A DNA stretch of 64,000 bases from NCBI GenBank assembly GCA_950106755.1, contig OX467091.1, positions 22,647,538 to 22,711,537 on the forward strand. Reading direction: 5' to 3'. Under the pieces are notes generated by a model. It saw only the letters and a program-made list of their open reading frames with translations, was not told the DNA's origin and did no database searches. Both the position numbers and the translations under genes were made by a program. Position 1 is the first letter of the stretch, and every line of letters starts with the position of its first letter. Shown here piece after piece: positions 10,653 to 22,900 of the stretch. This stretch comes from Climacium dendroides (Eukaryota > Streptophyta > Bryopsida > Hypnales > Climaciaceae).

Positions 10653-10679
10653 ATGGGAACTTAGGCGAACATACTCTTC

Positions 10680-11014
10680 CTTTTCATAATTCCTTCTCTC
10701 TCTCGGTTCTCGTCATCCCTCACGTTCCCTTACGTTCCCCACGACGCTCCAGCGATGCTCCCTTCAACCCGTTCTGCTTCCCAGTCACCGTTTCCTCCTC
10801 TCGCAGCTGGCCGATGCCTCTCCTCGGTCCAGACGTTTCTTTAAGCCGACCGCTTGATTCAAGCTCTCATCCCTCCATCTTGCAGCATTCTGGCAGGTGT
10901 ACAGCGATGCCGAAACCGCTCTTCCTCACATTGGCCAGCATTTCAAGATCCAGAAAGAGCTGCAAGAACTTGAAACCAAGTGTCTGCCGCGTTTCTGCTG
11001 CTCACTGATTTGGG
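10680..11014 (+). promoter_or_regulatory. Probable 5' leader exon of the desaturase gene
   Basis: The base composition changes abruptly from AT-rich to a CT-rich, GC-balanced sequence beginning near CTTCTCTCTCTCGGTTCTCG at about 10690, typical of a plant transcript leader. A good donor (TTGGG|GTACGT) lies at 11015. A short upstream frame starts at ATG 10814 and ends at 11008 (64 codons), so it would lie wholly within this exon and precede the main start. Transcription start and splicing are inferred. Confidence 0.4.
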
Positions 11015-12230
11015 GTACGTCCTGCAGATTCTTGGTTGTTTTCTTCATGACCTAATAATTTTGGTACTTCAACCCTTCTTCACGCTCATGTATGATGTTT
11101 CGCACTGTGAATCTGTCCTACATTGTGACCTTTCCTCTTTCTTTTGGGGGTGTTTAGTGCTCTGAAGTGGTTGTCTGTGACGAATTCGGATGCATTCTTT
11201 GTTACGCAACAATTTTACCTTCAATGTGAGAGTTTTTTTTTATTTAGCATTTTGAGTGATTTGCAGTTATGAAATCGATTTTGGAGTATTTGAAAAGGAT
11301 CCTTTGTGTGAAAATCTCTCTTGGAGATCTTGAGCCTCGTGGAGCTCAGGTTTGCAAGTCTTTGTGCTTCTGTTTTGGTGGTTCACCCGAGCAGAGCCTG
11401 TTCTCTGTTGCGTTGCGTAGTTGAAAACAAGATCTTTTGTCAAGCCCCATCGATGATCCAGATTTAGGTAGATGTCAGACGCGAGGAGTTTGTTCTGCAA
11501 TGCCGTGGTTGATGGCTCTTTCTTGAGCTTCTTCGTTGACTCCACATCAAGTTTTTTTGTGCAGGCTAAATTGGCATCTGTGTTAATTTTGATATCACAG
11601 TGAAAGGTCTAGATGAAACTAAGAGTTGATGAAACCGCTGTTTCCCATTTTGTTTGTCACTGGTCAGTTGCAAAAAGGTATAGGATGGTACTTGCTGCAG
11701 TTGAAGCAATTTAACGTAAGTACGAGTGCGGTTTTAGGGGGTTCTTTGGGAGATGTGGAGAGACCACTTTGGGGTCGAGTCAAATCCATTGAGATCAATT
11801 TTTATCCTTATATGAATTTCTTATGAAATCATTCAAAGTGGGAGACTGTAGACCACCAGAAGTGACAGTAAATGACGCCATTTCCATTCAAAGGTCAGTG
11901 GCCGTGGACATTTAGCCAAGTCATGATTTCACTGCACTTGCTTATTGAAGTGCGGCCATGTGTACGAATGGATGAGCGGTACAGAAGATGGGATCAGGTC
12001 GCTCACGGAATTAGTATCCTCTACCTTTCAGTGTAACCTTACAGTGAAATCTAGATGAAACCTGTAGTTGATGAATCTGCTGTTTCCCATTATGGTTGTC
12101 ACTGGTGGTTTCAATTTCAATACGTTGTGATGGAGGCTATTATATTCTAGATGTAACAGCCAATGTGTATTATCGGTGAAACCTGACTTGCGAAGATTCT
12201 GAATTCTTTTTTTATCTGGCTCCCTTGCAG
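11015..12230 (+). other. Probable intron in the 5' leader of the desaturase gene
   Basis: It runs from donor GTACGT (11015) to the polypyrimidine-rich acceptor CTCCCTTGCAG ending at 12230. The main ATG follows 61 bases later. A direct repeat of about 70 bp occurs inside it (11596-11665 and 12041-12110, sharing GAAA, TCTAGATGAAAC, GTTGATGAA and GCTGTTTCCCATT). Open frames in the interval are short and not conserved-looking. Leader introns of this size are common in plant genes, but this one is inferred from signals only. Confidence 0.4.
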
Positions 12231-12291
12231 TCGTAGTATTCAACAATGAGGTGATGTGAATACTCTCTTTCCACTCGGTAGCGTTCACACT

Positions 12292-13683
12292 ATGGGGTCG
12301 CTAGGGGCCGATGAGCTTGGCGTATCACCACAACATCTAGACTCACTGCTGAGCATTAGCAGTGAAGAGCTTTCTCAACATAAGACGGCCGGCGACCTCT
12401 GGGTTTCCATTCAGGGCAAAGTGTACAATGCTACAAAGTGGCTCAAAGACCATCCAGGTGGTGAGATTCCGCTACTCCATCTCGCAGGTCAGGACGTGAC
12501 AGACGCATTTTTAGCATTTCATCCCGGCACAGCATGGAGTATCCTACCTCAGTTCCTTATTGGCAAGCTCTCCGACTATGAAGTCCCCCCTATTGCCGCA
12601 GAGCACAGGCGGCTTCTCAGGGAGTTTAAGCAAGCAGGGCTTTACAAAAACCCATTGGAGGTTTACGCTTTGTACGCCTGCTGGGTAGTGCCATTACTTC
12701 TCCTTTCAGTGCTGGGCGTTTTGTACTCACATAGTTTCGTGGTTCACATGCTGAGTGCAGCCATGTTGGGCATTGTGTGGAATCAAACCGGCTGGGTGGG
12801 GCATGATACAGGTCATTGTGGAATGACGAAAAACCGTACCTTCGACAGATGGTTCGCCATTGCAATTGGAGACTGTTTGTCAGGGATCAGCATGGGATGG
12901 TGGAAACGAAACCACAATGCTCACCACATTGCCTGCAATAGTATAGAGTACGACCCAGATTTGCAGTATATCCCTCTGTTTGCAGTGACTTCAAAACTCT
13001 TCTCAAATCTCTACTCCTACTTCTATGACAGAATCATGCCATTCGATGGTATAGCACGGTATCTCATCGCCTACCAGCACTGGACGTTCTATCCCATTAT
13101 GGCAGTGGCGCGAGTAAACCTCTTTGTGCAGTCAATTCTGGTGTTGACATCAAAGAAGCATGTTCCGGACAGGTGGCTGGAATTGGGAGCCATAGGTTTC
13201 TTCTACCTCTGGTTCTTCACGCTCTTGTCATATTTGTCGTCTCCACTGGAGAGGCTTTTGTTTGTGCTTGTCAGCTTTGCCGTGACGGGAGTGCAGCATG
13301 TGCAGTTCTGCTTAAACCATTTTTCGTCCCCGGTGTACCAAGGGCAACCGAAGAGCAAGGCGTGGGTTCAGTCCCAGGCACGGGGCACTCTGAACCTGTC
13401 CACGCCAGCGTATATGGATTGGTTTCACGGGGGTCTCCAGTTCCAGATTGAGCACCATCTGTTCCCCACTTTGCCACGGCATAACCTCCGGAAGGTGGTG
13501 AAGTTCGTCAGACCTTTCTGTGAGAAGTATGGGTTGCCATATGAATCAGTGAGCTTCTGGGAAGCGAACCGGATGATCATCCGGACTCTGAGAACTGCGG
13601 CTTTGCAAGCGCGGGATTTCTCGAAACCAGCCCCGGCTCTCTCTGAAAGCCTCTTGTGGGAAGCTGTGAATTCCAAGGGCTGA
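12292..13683 (+). CDS. SLD: Sphingolipid long-chain-base delta-8 desaturase (cytochrome b5 fusion)
   Basis: A 463-residue protein in one uninterrupted exon. It introduces a delta-8 double bond into sphingoid long-chain bases in the ER membrane. An N-terminal cytochrome b5 domain (about residues 22-95) carries the heme-binding HPGG at 54-57. The three desaturase histidine boxes are HDTGH (171-175), HNAHH (208-212) and QIEHH (385-389). Glutamine replaces the first histidine of box 3, as is usual for front-end desaturases. Hydrophobic membrane segments lie near 126-165 and 297-335. The C terminus (LLWEAVNSKG) matches plant SLDs rather than delta-6 acyl desaturases. Upstream frame in phase has a TGA at 12247 and only a GTG before ATG 12292, so 12292 is the start. 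The product could in principle be an acyl front-end desaturase, but the SLD call is strong. Confidence 0.94.
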   Translation: MGSLGADELGVSPQHLDSLLSISSEELSQHKTAGDLWVSIQGKVYNATKWLKDHPGGEIPLLHLAGQDVTDAFLAFHPGTAWSILPQFLIGKLSDYEVPPIAAEHRRLLREFKQAGLYKNPLEVYALYACWVVPLLLLSVLGVLYSHSFVVHMLSAAMLGIVWNQTGWVGHDTGHCGMTKNRTFDRWFAIAIGDCLSGISMGWWKRNHNAHHIACNSIEYDPDLQYIPLFAVTSKLFSNLYSYFYDRIMPFDGIARYLIAYQHWTFYPIMAVARVNLFVQSILVLTSKKHVPDRWLELGAIGFFYLWFFTLLSYLSSPLERLLFVLVSFAVTGVQHVQFCLNHFSSPVYQGQPKSKAWVQSQARGTLNLSTPAYMDWFHGGLQFQIEHHLFPTLPRHNLRKVVKFVRPFCEKYGLPYESVSFWEANRMIIRTLRTAALQARDFSKPAPALSESLLWEAVNSKG

Positions 13684-13893
13684 GAGAAACCAACAGGCGA
13701 AGCTATTCTTTGGTGCAGGGTTTGCAGGGGTTTAGGGTTTAGGGTCTTGACATCATCTCTTTCTGAAAACCTCGTCTGGGAAGCTGTGAACTCCAAGAGC
13801 TGAGATAGACCAACAGGGAAGGTATTCTTTGGTTCAGAGTTTGCGCTTACGGTTTACGTTTACGGTTACGGTCTAGGGTTTTAGCATCATCTC
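13638..13893 (+). repeat. Tandem duplication of the desaturase 3' end
   Basis: The last about 15 codons, the stop and the start of the 3' UTR (13638-13759) are repeated immediately downstream (13760-13893). The second copy retains CTGGGAAGCTGTGAACTCCA, followed by its own TGA and CCAACAGG. Differences are scattered point changes. A telomere-like GGTTTAGGGTTTAGGGT sits at the end of copy 1 and a degenerate TTTACGTTTACGG at the same place in copy 2. Copy 2 lies beyond the stop, so it is part of the 3' UTR. Confidence 0.85.
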
Positions 13894-14412
13894 ATTGACT
13901 CGGTGGTTTACACTTGAGATTTACCTTAGACACAGTCCTGCTTCTTGAATTCAAGGATTTTTTAGCTTTTGTGGACCCCGGTTGTTTTCTCTGAGCTTGT
14001 ACCATGCATTTGACGAACTCTGAAGTGCTTCAAGATTTTATTCAAGCCAGCATTATGGCCAGCCCTTGTATGTGTTCAGTGGCACAGCAATGCCACAACT
14101 TGCTTCCAACTTCAAGCATTTGCATCCAACTTCAAGTATCCTATTTGTTGGAAGTGTGATATTTGGGAGATCACTATACGGTAACTACACTTCATTGTGA
14201 CCCGTTCAGTTCATAACCAAAACATGTAGAATCTTGCCTGTTCATGTTCATGCAAGTTTTAGGGTTGATTTATGGAACTTACAAATTCATAGTTGTTCAT
14301 GTGGTGTCCAGAAAATGCATGCAAAGAGAATCTCTAATCCCCTTTTAACATTGAACAACACCCCACAATAATCTTATAGTTTAATATTGGGAACCACCTT
14401 CAAATATTTATC

Positions 14413-14460
14413 ATACAATTTGAGGTGTAACTTAGTATACAATTTGAGGTGTAACTTAGT
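14413..14460 (+). repeat. Exact 2 x 24-bp tandem repeat
   Basis: Two identical head-to-tail 24-mers begin ATACAATTTGAGG and end TAACTTAGT. Their identity suggests a recent slippage or duplication event in otherwise unstructured AT-rich DNA. Confidence 0.85.
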
Positions 14461-15181
14461 TTACTTTGACATATAGAGAGATCTTGTCTGGTGTAAGAGC
14501 TAGCTAAACTTGTTGAATATTTATTTATTATCACTATCTATGAATTTTTGTATATAATTAGTAGGATGGTGATCACTATTGAAGGGATAAGATATTTTTT
14601 AATTTTTCAAGCATCTTGCAGTGCAACAATTTCCAAAATTGTCACAAGTTTTCAAGAGCAACTAATAGAAATCCAAGTATTTTGTGCTTCAAAGATTTCC
14701 TATAGTTGAAATGTAATGTAGGATTTTTAAATCATTTATATTTACTAGTGGTCTTTAGTGGATTGATGCAACTAATTACACCAATATATATGGATGAAAT
14801 ATGAAAAATATGTATTATCTTTTGTTCATCCAACGTATTCATAATCATTTTAAAAAGAATGATAAAATTCCAAGATTTTTTAGCAAGCTATTGATTTCAT
14901 ACATTGAAAATGGAAGTATTTATTGTCAAGTATTCCCTTAAATTCCTTTTATATTGCTTTAGAGCAAATTATTGGTAAAAGATTATTGCCAAAGCCATAT
15001 GAAGTTATCCTATGATTTTCACTTAGAAAATTTGAAAAGTATAACACAATGTCAAAGAGGTACAAAACAATTGGGTTGGATTTTTCTTGAAGTTTGATTC
15101 AAATAATGAAGTGCAAATTGTATAAACTATTTCCCTACTACAAAGAATAGAGAGTTATGCAATGACCAAAAAATACGACTA

Positions 15182-15256
15182 CTTCTATTTGGAAATAATG
15201 TATCCATTCTCAATGCAATCACCATTGAAAATGGATACACTATTTCCAAATGGAAG
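15182..15256. mobile_element. Stowaway-like MITE (75 bp)
   Basis: A near-palindrome is flanked by TA on both sides (15180-15181 and 15257-15258). The arms begin CTTCTATTTGGAAATA and CTTCCATTTGGAAATA, differ at three positions over about 34 bp, and enclose a 7-base loop. TA target duplication and a CTYC-type terminal inverted repeat are the features of Stowaway (Tc1/mariner) MITEs. It is non-coding. Confidence 0.7.
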
Positions 15257-15337
15257 TAGCATTTCACAATAGGTGAGCTCTATCATTGCTACTTAATGCT
15301 ATGGTGCTACAATGGATAATAATGAGCAAATTATATA

Positions 15338-15418
15338 CTTCCTCTGTTTTTGAAAATGATCCATATTTCCTTTGTAAACTACAAAGGAAACATGGGTCTT
15401 TTTCAAAAATAGAGGTAG
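15338..15418. mobile_element. Stowaway-like MITE (81 bp)
   Basis: It is flanked by TA at 15336-15337 and 15419-15420. The ends read CTTCCTCTGTTTTTGAAAA and, on the other strand, CTACCTCTATTTTTGAAAA, giving a near-complete hairpin around a short loop at about 15376-15382. The termini resemble the CTCCCTCYGTTT end of classical Stowaway elements. It lies 82 bp from another MITE of similar size but different sequence. A mariner-like transposase remnant at 46860-47703 belongs to the superfamily that mobilises such elements. Confidence 0.75.
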
Positions 15419-15834
15419 TAATATGTTCTAGAATGTCACTTAAGAGGTTTTGCTTTATTTGAGATTGCACAAGGTCCATATGTGAAGTTTTTTTTTTTCC
15501 TCAATTAATTTGTCAAAGCTCAATACATCTAAACCATTGGTAATCTAATCATTTTGTAACACAAAATTTTTTAAAATTTTTTGTAGTCACCACTTCCAAT
15601 AGTAAGGCATGCCATTCTACTAGCTACTATGTACTCTTTCACATTTTCAAATTTAACCCTTAAATGACGAATTGATCACCATAGAAATCATTTGTTTGAA
15701 TACCATGTGAATTATTGGCTTAAAAAAAATGCAAAAGCGCTCATTGAAAGAAGACCTTCCCTTTTCACACAAAATTTTGAAGATGAATAGTTGCACTTCT
15801 ATCCTACATGGAGAGATTCTTTGTCATTCATCAA

Positions 15835-15925
15835 CCAAAAATCATCATCGACCAAAAATCATCATCCACCAAAAATCATCCTCCCATCGTTTATGGATTC
15901 AGATGTATGGATTCAGATGTACACT
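15835..15925 (+). repeat. Short tandem repeats
   Basis: Three copies of a 17-18 bp word with core CCAAAAATCATC lie at about 15835-15885. They are followed by two copies of a 13-bp word, GGATTCAGATGTA, at about 15896-15922. The repeats are simple and have no evident function. Confidence 0.6.
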
Positions 15926-16990
15926 TCTAGCCCATGGATGTGCAAAACAGGTTGCAACTAATTTGTGGCACAAATAGGATGACTGACCTATATTACAAAG
16001 AAGTATCACAAACAATTGCCATCCGAAACAGTAGAATCAAAATTCACAATGTGTTGGCTCAAATTCACATATATTGCTTGTTACATAATGGGAAAAGGTA
16101 CAAAGCCATGCTGGTCCAGCACACAGGAGAAGGTCTCATACTGTAAGATAACTAAACCTATTCCGTTGCACCTTTTTAAGGTTGCTGACTTGATTACAAC
16201 GCATGTAGGAGCCTTGTTTGTTATAGTTCTGCAATTTGGTACCAACATATTCTGTGTCGACATTAGGTGAGTGTCACAATAGGTACTCAACCTGACGGGC
16301 ACTGGTATGAAAGAACCGACAAATTTTCTATGAAGTCGAGTAGCCTCCAAGATTTCTTAGAATGAAATCATCGCACTAATGCATCATTCTAGAACTACCT
16401 TCTCAAATCTAAAGAAACTTCTGCATTCTAACAAACTCGAAGTACAAAGCACTAACAGTCCTTCACAGAGTTGTCCCCAAACTGAAAATGACATCTCTTC
16501 AAAAGAAACGGCACCTGAAGTGATGATCACCCCATGAGTGCGAATCTGACTTCCACGACCCTGAAAATCTATAACAAGGTCATGGACAACTCATGCTTCA
16601 CTTGGTTTAATAGACTAAGTTGTTGTTCACAAAGTCTGCCACGAGCCCAACAGGCAGATGGTGCCCTCAGAATAACTTGCAGTAACTAAAAGCCAGGAAC
16701 ATAGCACAAATAAACCCTCTTGCCTATTTTCAGAATCCGACTGCCAATGTAGACGTTCACACTTTGAGCTTGCAATACTGTAACTTCGGCATCGAAGACA
16801 CCCTGCAGGTAGGAAATGTGAAGCTCGAAACATGTTGGCGTTACACCGATGAAAGGGGTTGAATCTTTTCACTGAAGTGGGGATCCCTAAATACCACATC
16901 GATTGAAACAGTGCCTCCAATGTACAGCACAAGCTCAACCCGATTTCAAATATTTACAGGTGTTGCCAACATGCTGTCCAGTAACTCTCC

Positions 16991-19900
16991 CTATTTCCGT
17001 CGTGCATGATGGGCCTGACGGGCTGCCTGTTCATCGCGAGCAATCCTTTCTGTGTACAAAGGCAAGCGAAGAATATCCTGGAACTCCTCCTGCAAGTCCT
17101 CTTCAGTGATGTTGTCCTTGATGCTACCCATCACCTGCAGTCAACACAGCACGATCTCAACCAAGAATTATTGAATTATTGAGACAAGAACCAGGCGTCC
17201 TCGCAAGCGTACCATGTTCCAATAAATTGTTCGAGAAATTGACTACTACTTTATACACGGATAATCTATTCATAAGAAACTCAACTTCGATCCTCTCCTA
17301 ATTCAAGGTCGACCCAAAAGTTTTTGAGAACAATAAGAAACTGCAAAGTCTCTCTTCCAACTTGAGCACACAAACCTTGAGATAGACATGATATGCATTT
17401 GGTGTGTCCTTGTCGGGACGCATACGCATGTAACTCCAAGTCTCCAACTCTGGATCGTAACTGCACTCAATGATCTTGTTTACCATGTTTGGAACATCTG
17501 CACCCTCTGTAATCCCAAGCCCAACCAAACCATAAGCGATACGGTTCTTAAAGGAGAACAATAAGTCATTGTATCGAAGATAAATTGTATGTACAGAGCT
17601 TCTGATCATTAACAACTGCATTACCTGGAAACACGACCTTCGCATGGTCAAGCTGCCTTAACTTTCCAGAATCCATGAGCTTGAGCAAATATTGATTTCC
17701 ACTTGGCGCAAGCTACATAACCAATGCCAGTGAAAACATCAACTTAAAAGAACCTGAAGGTTCTACTAGGCTACTGAACAGGGTCGTGTTAAACTCATAA
17801 CTCTGTACTGAGAACAACCAGCCTTCAACCATATGCTAAAAAATTTACACAAGGGAGACAAACGGTCAATTACAACGAGTCATCAAGTAATAAGGCACAC
17901 AATTTGCATGAGCGCAACTTCATAAGAATAACTTAGCCGATAGAGAAAAGAGCCATAGGACAACCTGCAACATGAAGTCGACTGAGTTCATGTGAGCATA
18001 TTTCCATTTGAGTAGGCCTTCGTGCGTACGTGGAACATACGGATCATCCCAACCCTGCAAAATAAAAACAAACTGGAACCGTCACCTATTGCAGCATTGC
18101 ATTAGTTCAAAAGATAGAACGCAAATCTTCAGTAGAGAAAGGAAACTCAAAATATGGAGGATAGAACCCACAAGATTAAAACAAATTGGAACTGTCACCT
18201 ATAATTGCATTCCATAAGTCTAAAATATAAAAGGTAAATCTTCAGTAGAGAGAAAAAAACTCAAAATACGGAGGAGGATAGAACCTGCAAAATAAGTCCA
18301 TCTGCCTCATGACAAAGCTGAGGAATAAATTTATGCAATATCTTGTCTGTGGTAGAAAGCATCCAAAAATCCTTCCGTCTCACCTGCATAATCCATAAAA
18401 TAATTCAAACCTTAATAAAATTACATTGACTATGCTCACATTCTGAGTCCAACCATGGGATCGCTCCAAACCCTTCTACAATTCTAAGCATTAAAGGAAA
18501 GTGCCAACGGATTGCAGAATTACAAATACTTTGCTTCCGGTTATAATCATACTTATATAAAAGATTTACAAATAAGAGGGATTAAACCTAAAGGCGCTCA
18601 AGAAAAAGTAAAAGCCTGCAGTTGAAACCGAAGAAAGTAGACAGAACTGAAATGTCGGCCATGAGTTTAGTTATAGTCCTTCGGTACAAATAAGGGATAG
18701 AAGGTACATATACATACACTGAAAGCCTCAAGTTGATATTCATAGAGCCCTCCTCGAAGAGAATTCAATTCATGCGCTCGAGGTTCAACGACCTCCTTCT
18801 CAATCATTCTCCATCTTTCATGGAATGGCAACTACACACGGAGCAATGTAACTGGTTATTCATGATCCCTGAATACTTCCTAAAGCTAACCAACACCAAC
18901 CCATAAACCTAGGATCCTACGAACGGTATAAAAAGACTGCATTAGGCCTATTCAAATGGAAAGCGACTTTGGTGACACGTTTAGACTTCTCAATTCAGTC
19001 AGTAGAGGACCATAGGACCAGTTGGCAAGAACGATATAGCCCTACTTCTGGAGAGAGCTGCCTAGCGTAAAATTCGTATTCAGACCCTTTTCTGGGTGGA
19101 AAAGACCTTCAACATGGGTCTCATGCACCACAGGGTAATAACCTCTTGAAACTTAAACTTGAGAACCGTACAACCGCCAACTAAACGAAACCTCCCAAGC
19201 CCGACATGTAACCAGGGCATAAATCTCTAAACACGGTCAGTTCAAAACGATTGCATCTTTGCAATATGTCGTTTTCGCCAGGCTAGCTCGGATTCCTATC
19301 TCATCGCTTGTGATATATACCGAGGCTAATATGGTCAACGAATTAGTACCCGGTAGCACCTGTGTTGCCCGTGATCTCATATAATGATATTGCTCAGCAT
19401 GTCAGGGTACCTTACACTAGAATACCTTGGAGAGAGGTTTTTGATTGAGCATCATCAGATCATAAACCAGGTACCGCCTCTTGAGCTGCCCATCCGGTAG
19501 CTTATCGATCACCATCTCACCATCCATTAACGTTAAATGATGCGTGGGAGCCAGAGAGTCCCTTGAGATTTGTCCCTACACAGTTTTTCTCCCAGTTAGC
19601 CCCAAAATGAGAAACTATCCACAATAAAAAACACAACATCAAGCTTCTACAATACACATGCTCAAATTTCTTTTCGAAACTCATGCACTTAATTAAATGT
19701 ACCTTGACAGGAAATCGCAGCTGAACTCTTCGAAACCTGAAGTTCCGGTCGATCAGATATACCCCATCTCTCGCTATCAACATCATGTAACGAGTTCCAT
19801 CTGCCTTCCACGTAGCATAGTAGTATTTCTGTCTCAATAACTGCAAATTTTTCCTGTAGTTCCACGAGTTGCAACCTGGTCAAACATATATGATAATTGA

Positions 19901-22900
19901 AAGATGCTTATGAACGGCGAAGAACAGAGTTAAGAGAAGCCGAGAACATGATTGTATGTGGAGAAAGTTTCGGAACCATCATCTATATTTGATTGTCAAG
20001 TGAAGAAAGACAACTAGAAGGGAGCCATTCAGGAACTCAGGGCAGTCTCATCCTCCAAAATAATGCTCTGAGAATTTTGATAAACCAAACTGAACTCATG
20101 AAATCGTTTTCAAAATCGTTTTCAACCACATTCTCAGAAGAATGTCAACTAGGATCCACGTAAGGTACAACTCAAACATCTGCTTCCAATTTGCATAATC
20201 TTCACTCAAACAGTATTAAAAGAAGCACACCTATCCAATGATACCGGTTGAGATCCTGGAAAGCGCAAGTTCATCCCGTATCCATGCGAAGTAGTCTGAC
20301 CAAAACACATGAAACATGGACAGGTATCAAGTCAACGACTCTCAACAAAGTGTTGGGAAAAAAGGCAGGGCCAGGCCTGGGTAAAGGACCGCTACACTGA
20401 CATGCCAATTCAATTCAATTTTCAATTCCCAAACGTAGCCTTTTCCTTAGCGCTGTCCGACGTACTGCCCTCTGAGTGAGGTGCCTTTAATCTTCGTTCA
20501 TATTAATTAGGAAATGAGACATTATAGAGAGAAAGGAGGTATATATCAAAATAAAAACTAAAAAGAATATCATTGTGCAAAGACATTCCACTATTCATCT
20601 GCAACTACTCCGAGCCTTTGGGGTTTCATAGTATATTAACTTCGTTACAAGCTCCTGAAGCTGAGTATCAAAGTTCAGAGGACTCACCACACCAACGGCC
20701 CGATAACACCAAGTCTGCATTTCCCGCTGCTGCTCATCTGGTATAGCATCTCCCAGAACATCATCATTTGTCATGGCAGCAATGGGAGCAGCCGGTTCGT
20801 CCTCTTTGTTAAACTGACACCACACCCACGACATAAGTTCACAACGTAAATACAACGTAACTAACATCCTAAAAGAAAACAGTCAAGCATTCGCAAACTA
20901 TTTGTAGAGCTGACTTTGGTCGTAAGAAATACCATATATGAGAATCAGGAACCGAAATGAAGAGAAGAATGCTTCAGATGAAAGACAAATTGCGTGCGAA
21001 CTACATTTAAAGGTCAAAAATCTCTTTGAAAGACTAAATCAGTTTTGATAGGTTTAACAACGAGGATATATTCACAAATGAACAGGATTAACACTTATTG
21101 CCAGTATACAGAAATCACATCAGAACCTTCACACTTCGTTATGCCAGGAAAAGCAGTAGCTCAGCAAGCTTCTTAACTAAATATTAAATATATTCTTACC
21201 TGAAGAGCAGCCATAAAATCGTCTTCGTCGTCTTCATCTTGATCAGTTGTAGCAATACAGTTCAGATCGGGAGTCTCAGGTCTTTTCCATTCTGGAGTCG
21301 ATGGACAGATTAAGTTCTGTGGTTTTGGCTCATGGTAAAACTTGTAGAGATCCTCGATATAGTGCTGCTTGTATATGCCAGGAGGTCTTGCTTTGGCAAA
21401 CATACGAATTGCCTGTGTCAGAGAAAATCTGATAAGAACATAGAGCACACAGCAAAGGGCTGGATACAGTTTTGAGCAAAGTCTTATCCATAAAAAAATT
21501 ATCAGCTCCACCGATTTCTCGCAGCTCCGTTTGGCACAAAGAATAATCCCTGCTCTAAACCCCGTGTCCTAATGTCTATGTTGCTACCCAAACGGTTAGC
21601 ATATGCAAAGCTTGTGTCGAGAAATTAGCATTGACATGAATAAGAAACCTCTAGTGGATTCAAGAAAAACAAGCGTAGAGACCAGATCTCGACCACAGAG
21701 GAGTAATAAATGCAAGACAAACCTGCTCAACGCTGCTGCATTGGGTGCGCATAAGGTAATGAACAATCATGAAACCCGTACGATTGTGTCCGTGAGTACA
21801 GTGCACCAGTATGTACTTATTTGCACCATTATCACCTTTGGCATGCAGATTCGAGAAGAATCGCATCACCTATATCAGCCACAACACAGTTGATGAGTAA
21901 CAATGAGCACAGAGGTAGCTAATCGTGAGCAAAATCCTAGAAGTGACAAAACTCTATGTAAGCTAGAATAAATAAAACGAACCAAACATTTCAAGAGCAG
22001 GGGTAGCATGCCTTCATTACCTCAAATACAAATGAGTTCACTGACTCGGGATCTGGAACCTCATTACGCCCCCGGCAAGCCACCTGCGATAGCACTGGCA
22101 AGACTTTAGGATCTGGTGGCATAGTAATTGAGAAACAGTTATCAATACCACAAAGGGTCGAATCGTGTTACCTTCACATACTTTACTCCATCGTTCGTCC
22201 ATTCGTTTGAGTTGTAGTAACGAGATGTGTTGGTTAAGTCGATAACCAGTCCGATCTGCAGCCAATTTTTTTGTCATTATATAAAGCAGAACGAAATCAC
22301 AAATTGATGAACTCAATTACTCCGCTCATATCCCCACACGTACTTCCTACAATAATACCCAAGTAGGATGTTAGAACACAAAACCCTAGGAAAATATATA
22401 CACGTTAAAAGTATAGAATCTCCAAAACATAGAGGGACTCAAATTAAGACCGCCCAACCTTACGCCCAAGAGCCTGCTGATGCCGAACAACATGTCGCCG
22501 CGAATATCTCCTTCCCGGATCTAACACCTCATTGAAACTCTCCCCAAGAGGCACTTTGGATGGTATCAAGTTTGCAATGGGCTCTCCCGCACCAGGACAA
22601 TCCAGCCAGCCTAAAATGACAAGAATTTATCAAAAGATTTCAAGCCTCTTTGTTCATCGCCATTGCCAGCTTGAACATTAATCACCTAGCAAGCTACCCC
22701 TATTGTCAAACCTAGATATTGCCGTATTGCAAAGAAGATTGCTCATACATGTGCACCAACGGGAATTAATTTTCCTTCTGCCAACATCTGATTGGATTTG
22801 ACAAGAAGGCGAAAGTCACCTTCAGGTAATGGACCCACGTTACGCAATCTGTCCACAGGTTTCGGAGGCCCGTTGAAAATCTTAGCGACTTTTCCAGTTC

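Larger units (their letters stand above)
7904..10679. other. AT-rich noncoding stretch
   Basis: No coding region is supported over about 2.8 kb. It contains a dispersed repeat at 8996-9239 (second copy at 42662), a long foldback at 9894-10232 and an A/T microsatellite at 10619-10652. The words ACCCCTAAATG and AGGGGTTAA recur near repeat ends (about 8612, 9229, 42906, 46097), hinting at an old AT-rich repeat family. Confidence 0.6.
13894..16990. other. Intergenic AT-rich region and 3' side of the capping gene
   Basis: No gene is supported. It contains an exact 24-bp duplication (14413), two Stowaway-like MITEs (15182 and 15338), short CAAAAATCATC repeats (about 15835-15885) and a 13-bp duplication (about 15896-15922). 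The last few hundred bases (about 16400-16990) are more balanced in composition and probably hold the 3' UTR of the minus-strand capping enzyme gene. Confidence 0.5.

Noticed and set aside
12256..12291. Upstream 12-codon extension of the desaturase
   Set aside because: It begins with GTG, is preceded by an in-frame TGA at 12247, and adds no conserved sequence. ATG 12292 is the eukaryotic start.
13173..13451. 92-codon frame inside the desaturase
   Set aside because: It is an alternative frame of the confirmed desaturase coding sequence.
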